Assembly (NCBI RefSeq): GCF_020523825.1
Contig: NZ_JAJALK010000007.1
Span: 1-64,000, forward strand
Source: Methylobacterium brachiatum
GTDB lineage: Bacteria > Pseudomonadota > Alphaproteobacteria > Rhizobiales > Beijerinckiaceae
Direction: 5' to 3'
DNA length: 64,000 nucleotides
Shown one piece after another: positions 57,482 through 64,000 of this stretch. Below the pieces are notes generated by a model that saw only the letters and a list, made by a program, of their open reading frames with translations, made no database searches and had not been told where the DNA came from. Position numbers and translations under genes: made by a program. Each line of letters begins with the position of its first letter. Positions within the stretch are counted from its first letter, which is position 1.

Positions 57482-58045
57482 ATGCGCGCGTCACGCCTCA
57501 GCTTCGCCGTCGCGGCTTTGCTCCTGAGCGGTTTGTCCTTCGCGAACGCGGCCCCGCCGCCCTCCGCGCCGGAGACCGGCATCGGCCCCGTCACCAAGCT
57601 GCCGCTGCCCCGCTACGCCAGCCTCAAGACCGACCGCGTCAACCTGCGCGAAGGGCCCTCCAAGGATCACCGCACCCTCTGGGTGTTCCAGCGCGCCGGC
57701 CTGCCGGTGGAGATCGTCGGCGAGTTCGAGACCTGGCGGCGGATCCGCGACTCGGAGGGCACCGAGGGCTGGGTGCTGCATTCCCTTCTGTCGGGACGGC
57801 GCACCGCGATCGTGAATGCCGGCCCCGACAAGGGCGCCGAGAAGGCCGCGATCTCGCTGCGCGCCAAGGCCGACGAGGGCGCCGAGGACGAGGCTCGGCT
57901 CCAGACCGGCGTCATCGGCAACGTGAAGAGCTGCACCGGCACCTGGTGCCGCCTGATCGTCGCCCTGCCCAACCGCCGGGACGTGGACGGCTATATCCGC
58001 CAGAACCGCCTCTGGGGCGTCTATCCGAACGAGGTCGTGGAGTAA
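57482..58045 (+). CDS. Secreted SH3-domain protein
   Basis: This 187-residue protein has a signal peptide (LSFAVAALLLSGLSFANA) and two bacterial SH3-like repeats: KTDRVNLREGPSKDHRTLWV to EGWVLHSLLSGRRTA, and a second ending DVDGYIRQNRLWGVYPNEVV. Such proteins often bind the cell wall. ATG 57482 fits the signal peptide. Confidence 0.85.
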   Translation: MRASRLSFAVAALLLSGLSFANAAPPPSAPETGIGPVTKLPLPRYASLKTDRVNLREGPSKDHRTLWVFQRAGLPVEIVGEFETWRRIRDSEGTEGWVLHSLLSGRRTAIVNAGPDKGAEKAAISLRAKADEGAEDEARLQTGVIGNVKSCTGTWCRLIVALPNRRDVDGYIRQNRLWGVYPNEVVE

Positions 58046-58448
58046 GGTTTTTCGTTTCCGGGGAGGGGCCCCGGGCAACGCCGTTTGGCTCAATTCGACG
58101 ACCAGATCTGCGCCGCGCCTTCCACCCCCCATCCTGAAGTGGCGGCGGAGCGTCGCCCGGGAAGGAGCCGTCAAGAACCCGCGCGAGCTCTGGAGCCCTC
58201 CTTCAAGGCCTCCGCTGCGCTCCGTCGCCTCGGGATGAGGGGGGAGGGGTGGGGGGATTCAGAACGGATCGCCGAACCGCATCCGGCACCACCCCCACCT
58301 CCAACGCCGCCCCACAAGGGTGGAGAAGAGCGCATTCCGCTTTTCGGAGAACGATGCGTGAATGCTGCAGCCCGTGCAGGAGATGGTTGGGTTGAGGGAC
58401 AGACCTTTCTGGAGAGGTCGCGTCCCTCACCCTGTCCCTCTCCCGCAC

Positions 58449-58726
58449 TGGCCACGGGTTACACAGGTTGGAATTTTCGCCTCCCTGGCCCGGCAAGCTC
58501 AGTCTTCTACTTCAAGTAAAGGTTCGACCGAGGCCGCCACGCCCCGTCATCCCGGGGCCGCGCAGCGGAGCCCGGGATCCAGAGCCGCCGGCGAACCACG
58601 CTCTTGCACTGACGGCGTTTCTGGATTCCGGGCTCGCCCGCGGCGCCCCGGAATGACGGCGCAGGTAACAGGTATGGCGCGTCGAGCCTTGGGCGACAGA
58701 TCTTCCAACCTGTGTAGCGCGGAGCC
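58449..58726. mobile_element. MITE-like insertion inside an intergenic repeat
   Basis: The long repeat reads CCCTCTCCCGCAC up to 58448 and resumes at 58725 (CCCGCACGGGAGAGGGG). The 276-278 bases between start with TTACACAGGTTGGAA close to the left edge and end with its reverse complement, TTCCAACCTGTGTAG. A CCCGCAC duplication flanks them. Inside is a further palindromic repeat (about 58545-58658, CGTCATCCCGGGGC facing GCCCCGGAATGACG). There is no coding sequence. Confidence 0.65.
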
Positions 58727-58774
58727 CGCACGGGAGAGGGGACCCGCGATGCATCCGGAAACGACCGATGCGCA

Positions 58775-58804
58775 ACAAAAAAGCCGCCCGAAACCGGGCG
58801 GCTT
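58775..58804 (-). terminator. Intrinsic terminator of irr
   Basis: Read on the minus strand, AAGCCGCCCG-GTTT-CGGGCGGCTT runs into TTTTTTG, 36 bases after the irr stop. It is a strong hairpin with a T tract. Confidence 0.85.
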
Positions 58805-58839
58805 GATCTCGACGCGAGCGGCCGAAGCCCTCGAAAAAA

Positions 58840-59355
58840 TCAGCTCTGGCGGCGGCCGGCGGGGCGAGCGCGGCGCAGACGGACGATCACCTCGACGCCG
58901 GCGATCTCCATGCCCTCGGGGGCCTCGGGCAGCGAATCGACCGTGATGCCGCAATCCGGCATGTCGATCACCTGGTTCTCGTCCTCGAGGTAGAAGTGGT
59001 GGTGCTCGCTCGGGTTCGTGTCGAAATAGGCCTTCGACCCGTCGAGCGCGAGCTGGCGCAGCAGGCCGGCTTCGGTGAACTGATGGAGCGTGTTGTAGAC
59101 GGTGGCCAGAGAGACCGGCACCTTGGCGCGCATCGCCTCGTCGTACAGCATCTCGGCGGTCAGGTGGCGGTCGCCGCGGCCGAACAGGAGCCAGCCGAGG
59201 GACAGGCGCTGACGGGTCGGACGCAGGCCGGCCCGGCGCAGACGGTCGCGCAGGTCCGACAGCGGACAGCCGCGGCGCGGCATCCCGTTGGCTTCCAGCT
59301 GGGGGGCGGGCACCCGGCCGTTGAGGATCGCCTGGAGTGGCAGCAGTTCGGACAT
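58840..59355 (-). CDS. irr: Fur-family iron response regulator Irr
   Basis: Irr represses or activates iron and haem genes and, in rhizobia, is degraded when haem binds. The 171-residue protein has a Fur-type winged helix (LRRAGLRPTRQRLSLGWLLF, VSLATVYNTLHQFTEAGLL) and the dimer/metal region SEHHHFYLEDENQVIDMPD with the Irr histidine cluster. An N-terminal GCPLSD (C30-P31) sits where other Irr proteins have their haem motif. ATG 59355 starts MSELLPLQAIL. It is divergent from fabA, as is usual in alphaproteobacteria. Confidence 0.9.
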   Translation of the reverse strand: MSELLPLQAILNGRVPAPQLEANGMPRRGCPLSDLRDRLRRAGLRPTRQRLSLGWLLFGRGDRHLTAEMLYDEAMRAKVPVSLATVYNTLHQFTEAGLLRQLALDGSKAYFDTNPSEHHHFYLEDENQVIDMPDCGITVDSLPEAPEGMEIAGVEVIVRLRRARPAGRRQS

Positions 59356-59579
59356 TTTGGGACTGAACGCTCGACGAGGACCCTGAAGGAATGGGATTCG
59401 TTGCATTATATGGAAGTGGTCATCCGGTCGCAACCCGAGCCGCCTCGGACCCGGTGCGAAGTCGTTGATGGCTTTGAAGGCGCTGCGCCCCGTGCTAACC
59501 CGCGCGCCGAAGAACCGGGCGACTGGCGCATGGCGCGCACCCGCCCCGTCAAGAGAGTCCAGAGGAAACAGCCACCTTC

Positions 59580-60116
59580 ATGCCGACAGACGCCGAGACG
59601 CCAGAACAGGCCGCGAGCCGCAAGTCGCACTATTCCTACGAGGATCTACTGGCCTGCGGGCGCGGCGAACTCTTCGGCGTGGGTAATGCACAGCTTCCGC
59701 TGCCGCCGATGCTGATGTTCGACCGCATCACCAGCATCGGCCAGGAGGGCGGTGCCCACGGCAAGGGCCATGTCACGGCCGAGCTCGACATCCGTCCCGA
59801 CCTCTGGTTCTTCCCCTGCCACTTCCAGGGCGACCCGGTGATGCCGGGCTGCCTCGGGCTCGACGCCCTGTGGCAGATGCTGGGCTTCCATCTCGGCTGG
59901 CTCGGTTCGCCGGGCCGCGGCCGGGCGCTCGGCGTCGGCGAGGTGAAGCTCGCCGGCCAAGTCCTGCCGACCATGAAGAAGGTCGTCTACAACGTCGACG
60001 TGAAGCGGGTCCGCCAGGGCAAGCTGGTGCTGGGCATCGGCGACGGCTGGCTGGAGGCCGACGGCGAGCGCGTCTATCAGGTCCAGGATATGCGGGTCGG
60101 CCTGTTCCAGAGCTGA
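59580..60116 (+). CDS. fabA: 3-Hydroxydecanoyl-ACP dehydratase/isomerase FabA
   Basis: FabA makes the double bond for unsaturated fatty acids. The 178-residue hot-dog protein has the active His and Asp in [24 protein letters not shown]. It heads fabA-fabB, with fabI further on. Confidence 0.96.
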   Translation: MPTDAETPEQAASRKSHYSYEDLLACGRGELFGVGNAQLPLPPMLMFDRITSIGQEGGAHGKGHVTAELDIRPDLWFFPCHFQGDPVMPGCLGLDALWQMLGFHLGWLGSPGRGRALGVGEVKLAGQVLPTMKKVVYNVDVKRVRQGKLVLGIGDGWLEADGERVYQVQDMRVGLFQS

Positions 60117-60256
60117 TCGAGCCCGGTTCGGGGGCGTCTTTCGCATCCGGCGGCAACGCCGGACGCCCTCGGCAGTTGAGATTATGTCCGCGTCACCTTA
60201 GCTGACCGGGACGCGGCGCGGGCGACCGACGCCGCGACGGAGGAATCGTCACGACC

Positions 60257-61483
60257 ATGCGCCGCGTCGTCATCACCGGGATGGGCATCGTCTCGTCCAT
60301 CGGCAACAATCCGCAGGAGGTCCTGACCTCCCTCCGTGAGGCGCGCTCGGGCATCGCGCGCGACGCGAGCTATGCCGAGCACCATTTCCGCAGCCAGGTG
60401 TCGGGCCGGCCCAGCCTCGATCCCGAGGGGGTGGTGGACCGGCGCGCCATGCGCTTCCACGGCGGCGGGTCCGCCTGGAACCACGTCGCCATGGATCAGG
60501 CGATCCAGGATTCCGGACTCGAACAGGCCGACATCTCGCACGAGCGCACCGGCATCATCATGGGCTCGGGCGGCCCCTCGACCCGGGTGATCGTCGATGC
60601 CGCCGCCATCACCCGCGACAAGGGGCCGAAGCGGATCGGTCCCTTCGCGGTCCCGAAGGCGATGTCCTCGACCGCCTCGGCGACGCTGGCGACCTGGTTC
60701 AAGATCCGCGGCGTGAACTACTCGATCTCGTCGGCCTGCGCGACGTCCAACCATTGCATCGGCAACGCCGCGGAGATCATCCAGGGCGGCCGGCAGGACG
60801 TCATCTTTGCGGGCGGCTGCGAGGATCTCGACTGGACGCTCTCGGCCCTGTTCGACGCCATGGGCGCCATGTCGTCGAAGTACAACGACACCCCGGCCCG
60901 GGCCTCCCGCGCCTACGACGCCAACCGTGACGGCTTCGTCATCGCCGGCGGCGCCGGCGTGCTGGTCCTCGAAGAGCTGGAGCACGCCAAGGCCCGCGGC
61001 GCGAAGATCTACGGCGAGGTCGCCGGCTACGGCGCCACCTCGGACGGCCACGACATGGTCGCCCCGTCCGGTGAGGGCGCGGTGCGCTGCATGCGCCAGG
61101 CGATGGAAGGCCTGAAGGGCGCGCGGATCGACTACATCAACCCGCACGCGACCTCGACGCCCGTCGGCGACGACAAGGAGATCGAGGCGATTCGCGAGGT
61201 GTTCGGCCGCGGCGAGGATTGCCCGCCGATCTCGGCGACCAAGTCGCTGACCGGCCATTCGCTGGGCGCCACCGGCGTGCAGGAGGCGATCTACAGCCTC
61301 CTGATGATGCAGTACGACTTCATCTGCGAGAGCGCGCATATCGACACGATCGATCCCGCCTTCGCCGACATGCCGATCCTGCGCCAGCGCCGGGACCAGG
61401 CCAAGCTCGGCCACGTCCTGACCAACTCCTTCGGCTTCGGCGGCACCAACGCCACCCTGGTCCTGAAGCACGTAGACGCTTGA
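60257..61483 (+). CDS. fabB: 3-Oxoacyl-ACP synthase I FabB
   Basis: FabB elongates unsaturated acyl-ACPs. The 408-residue ketosynthase shows the catalytic Cys in [12 protein letters not shown] and both His residues ([11 protein letters not shown] and [12 protein letters not shown]). A glycine-rich end ([13 protein letters not shown]) is typical. It follows fabA after 140 bases. Confidence 0.95.
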   Translation: MRRVVITGMGIVSSIGNNPQEVLTSLREARSGIARDASYAEHHFRSQVSGRPSLDPEGVVDRRAMRFHGGGSAWNHVAMDQAIQDSGLEQADISHERTGIIMGSGGPSTRVIVDAAAITRDKGPKRIGPFAVPKAMSSTASATLATWFKIRGVNYSISSACATSNHCIGNAAEIIQGGRQDVIFAGGCEDLDWTLSALFDAMGAMSSKYNDTPARASRAYDANRDGFVIAGGAGVLVLEELEHAKARGAKIYGEVAGYGATSDGHDMVAPSGEGAVRCMRQAMEGLKGARIDYINPHATSTPVGDDKEIEAIREVFGRGEDCPPISATKSLTGHSLGATGVQEAIYSLLMMQYDFICESAHIDTIDPAFADMPILRQRRDQAKLGHVLTNSFGFGGTNATLVLKHVDA

Positions 61484-61548
61484 CAGTCTCATTTCGGAAC
61501 CACCCCGTGCGAGGCGGCGTTTACCGTCCGTTGAATGGGGTGGTGACC

Positions 61549-61665
61549 ATGGGTACTTTCCTGATCGGTGCACTGAGCGGCCTGATGATCGCAGGTTGCG
61601 CCGCGATCTACGCCAAGCAAGCGCTGATCGAGGAGGCCCGTTCGCATACGGACGGGTATTTCTAG
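61549..61665 (+). CDS. Small membrane protein, 38 aa
   Basis: ATG 61549 opens a 38-residue frame (MGTFLIGALSGLMIAGCAAI and a charged tail) with one membrane segment. GGGGTGG precedes the start and a strong terminator follows 26 bases after the stop. The setting between fabB and the terminator makes it likely to be a real small gene; no family was recognised. Confidence 0.5.
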   Translation: MGTFLIGALSGLMIAGCAAIYAKQALIEEARSHTDGYF

Positions 61666-61690
61666 GCGGCCCTTCCACCCTGCGATGAAC

Positions 61691-61719
61691 GCCCCGCCCG
61701 CCGGCGGGGCTTTTTTTTT
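61691..61719 (+). terminator. Strong intrinsic terminator
   Basis: GCCCCGCC-CGCC-GGCGGGGC followed by nine T residues. It ends the fabA-fabB-small ORF unit and separates it from fabI. Confidence 0.93.
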
Positions 61720-61858
61720 GGCCCGATCCCGGGGCCGTGCGGTTTGGAACGCGCGCCAAGCCGCGCTAAGGCACCTGCGTCGCGGTGTCGTCGTTCACCG
61801 CATCGCGGCCCGTTCCGGTTTCCCCGGCGCGGCGTGCTCGTACGGAATGTGAGTCGGC

Positions 61859-62689
<831 letters not shown>

Positions 62690-62701
62690 GGCCTGAGCCG
62701 G

Positions 62702-62965
62702 CTATTCCTCGGGGATCCGGCCGGGCGGGAGCGGGCCCCGGCCGCGCTCGCGCTCGCGCTCGGTCCGGACCGGGCGCCGCTGATGCTCGGCCCGCACCTC
62801 GTCGGGAGTCGGCGGGGCCGAGGGATAATTCGAAGCGAACGGGTTGGGCGGCGCAGACCGCGAAGAGCCGCCGAAGAGCGTGTCGAAAAAACCCTCCGCC
62901 GCGTGCGCATGCGTCGAAGCGACGAGGAGGCCGAGAGCCAGGATCGGGCGAAGGAGCGTCGTCAT
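62702..62965 (-). CDS. Hypothetical secreted protein, 87 aa
   Basis: A signal peptide (LLRPILALGLLVASTHAHA) is followed by EGFFDTLFGG and a Pro/Arg/Glu-rich tail (RRPVRTERERERGRG). ATG 62965 was used. It converges on fabI with 12 bases between. No named family is known to me. Confidence 0.65.
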   Translation of the reverse strand: MTTLLRPILALGLLVASTHAHAAEGFFDTLFGGSSRSAPPNPFASNYPSAPPTPDEVRAEHQRRPVRTERERERGRGPLPPGRIPEE

Positions 62966-63070
62966 GCGGCGCCCGTAGCCCGACTTTCCGGCGGATCGGA
63001 GGCCGCGCGGGAACCCCGCGGCGCGCGACGGGTTCGCGCTCAACACAACCGCGTGCGTACAGGAGTCGCA

Positions 63071-63310
63071 ATGTCCGAGGTTACCTATCGCATCGTCGAG
63101 CACGATGGCGGCTTCGCCTACAAGGTCGGCGACGTGTTCTCCGAGACCTTCCCGAGCCGCGAGGAGGCCCTCCAGGCCGCCCAGGCGGCGGCCGCCGAGC
63201 AGCAGGTCCCCGGCTCCACCGAGGGCATCCGCTACCAGGATCAGGCCGGCAGCTGGCACGACGAGACCGCGCAGGGCAGCGATCGCCCCCGCGCCAAGGT
63301 TGTGGACTGA
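63071..63310 (+). CDS. DUF2188 protein, 79 aa
   Basis: The 79-residue protein starts SEVTYRIVEHDGGFAYKVGD and has FPSREEALQAAQAAAAEQ and GIRYQDQAGSWHDE, the pattern of DUF2188. The function is unknown. Confidence 0.85.
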   Translation: MSEVTYRIVEHDGGFAYKVGDVFSETFPSREEALQAAQAAAAEQQVPGSTEGIRYQDQAGSWHDETAQGSDRPRAKVVD

Positions 63311-63326
63311 TCGGAGCGGCGCTGCC

Positions 63327-64000
63327 GTGGCCTCAGCCAAAGCCACAACCCAGGCGCGCAGCACGACGAGCCCCAAGCCGGACGCCATCGCCAAGCCCGC
63401 GCGTCCCAAGGGCGCGCGGCGCACCACTCCGTCGCCGGAGACCCTGGCGGCTCTGGGACCGGACCGGCTGATCGGACTGATCCTCGGCGAGACCGCCCGC
63501 AATCCCACGTTCAAGAAGCTCGTCACCGCCGCGCTCGCCTCCCTACAAGGGCCGGACGCCGTGGCGGCGATGATCGACCGCCGCCTGACCGCGCTCGAAT
63601 CCGCCCAGGGCTACATCGACTGGCAGAAGCGCAGGGCGTTTGCGGCCGATCTGAACGCCACCGTGACCGTCATCCTCAATGAGCTGCGCCCGCTGGATGC
63701 CGGCGCCGCCCTGGAGCGCCTCAAGCGATTTCTCGACGGTGCCGATTCGGTGCTGAACCGGGTCGACGACAGCACCGGCGCGGTGCAGGGCGTCTACGAG
63801 CGCGCCACAGAGGCCTTCGTGGCGATCGCGGCCGCCCTGTCGCCCGCGGAGGCGGCGCGGGTCGCCGCCGGCCTCGTCGGCCCCTTCACGGCCGACCCGT
63901 TCGGCCCGCTCGGCACGCTTCTGACGGAGATGGTTCCGACGCTCGATCCGGACACGCTGTCGGAGATCGACACCGCGCTCGCGCAGGCAGCGTCCGGGCT
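63327..64000 (+). CDS. DUF6880 family protein, 5' part
   Basis: GTG 63327 starts a basic Ala/Lys/Pro-rich N-terminus (TTSPKPDAIAKPARPKGARR) and then LAALGPDRLIGLILGETARN, IDWQKRRAFAADL and LERLKRFLDGADSVLNRVDD, which fit the DUF6880 family. It runs off the window after 224 codons. The function is unknown. Confidence 0.78.
   Translation, partial: MASAKATTQARSTTSPKPDAIAKPARPKGARRTTPSPETLAALGPDRLIGLILGETARNPTFKKLVTAALASLQGPDAVAAMIDRRLTALESAQGYIDWQKRRAFAADLNATVTVILNELRPLDAGAALERLKRFLDGADSVLNRVDDSTGAVQGVYERATEAFVAIAAALSPAEAARVAAGLVGPFTADPFGPLGTLLTEMVPTLDPDTLSEIDTALAQAASG

Larger units (their letters stand above)
58046..58839. repeat. Repeat-rich intergenic region
   Basis: Nearly 800 bases without a gene. 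They hold a palindromic repeat (58128-58240), a copy of the long repeat seen at 43205-43312 (starting about 58378), a MITE-like insertion into that copy (58449-58726), and the irr terminator. Confidence 0.7.

Overview
The window is GC-rich, with GC-ending codons, many GTG/TTG starts and short palindromic intergenic repeats. Its conserved genes (irr-fabA-fabB-fabI, accB-accC, a cobalamin-type ribonucleotide reductase, an NDUFA12 homologue, DUF2155, DUF1345 and DUF6880 proteins) point to an alphaproteobacterium of the Rhizobiales, most like Methylobacterium. That is inferred from gene content; no rRNA gene or tRNA was seen.

Two kinds of DNA are present. From about 1.1 to 28.2 kb is an accessory island, between an acetate symporter (actP, 3' end only) and nrdJ. 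In order it holds: a single IS200/IS605-type element whose tnpB carries an amber codon; a four-gene Tn7-like transposition operon (tnsA, tniA, tniB, tniQ; minus strand) joined by GTGA overlaps; unassigned small genes; an exonuclease divergent from an XRE repressor across two palindromes; a decayed second tnpB; a GSU2403-type nucleotidyltransferase-fold gene; a TetR-controlled RND efflux operon with twin operators; and a frameshifted DUF2147 gene.

The most interesting locus is 20107-28177 (minus strand): seven tightly packed genes in the order sigma-like factor, HTH protein, ImmA/IrrE-UvrD helicase-PD-(D/E)XK fusion, triple ubiquitin-like protein, E2-like protein, JAB/JAMM protease and ThiF/E1-like protein. 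The last four form a complete bacterial ubiquitin-like conjugation set. Behind a sigma factor, a DNA-binding protein and a metalloprotease-helicase fusion they look like one inducible system, probably for defence or DNA-damage response. The ImmA/IrrE domain could cleave the HTH protein, as PprI/IrrE cleaves DdrO, but this is inference.

From 28.8 to 64 kb the DNA is core chromosome: nrdJ, an NDUFA12 homologue, DUF2155, aat, accC-accB, a DsbA-like oxidoreductase, DUF1345, an aminotransferase, gph, rpiA, DUF2059, an O-antigen ligase-like protein, gor, a stand-alone sigma region 1.1 protein, class II DAHP synthase, a GGDEF-EAL protein, a cupredoxin, an orphan RND adaptor, an EI24/CysZ-like protein, an amine oxidase, a membrane cNMP-binding protein, a 2-hydroxyacid dehydrogenase, an SH3 protein, irr-fabA-fabB-fabI, and DUF2188 and DUF6880 proteins. 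Intergenic spaces carry palindromic repeats; one near 58.4 kb is interrupted by a MITE-like insertion. Starts were set from ribosome-binding sites, overlaps and family alignments recalled from memory, and no search was run.
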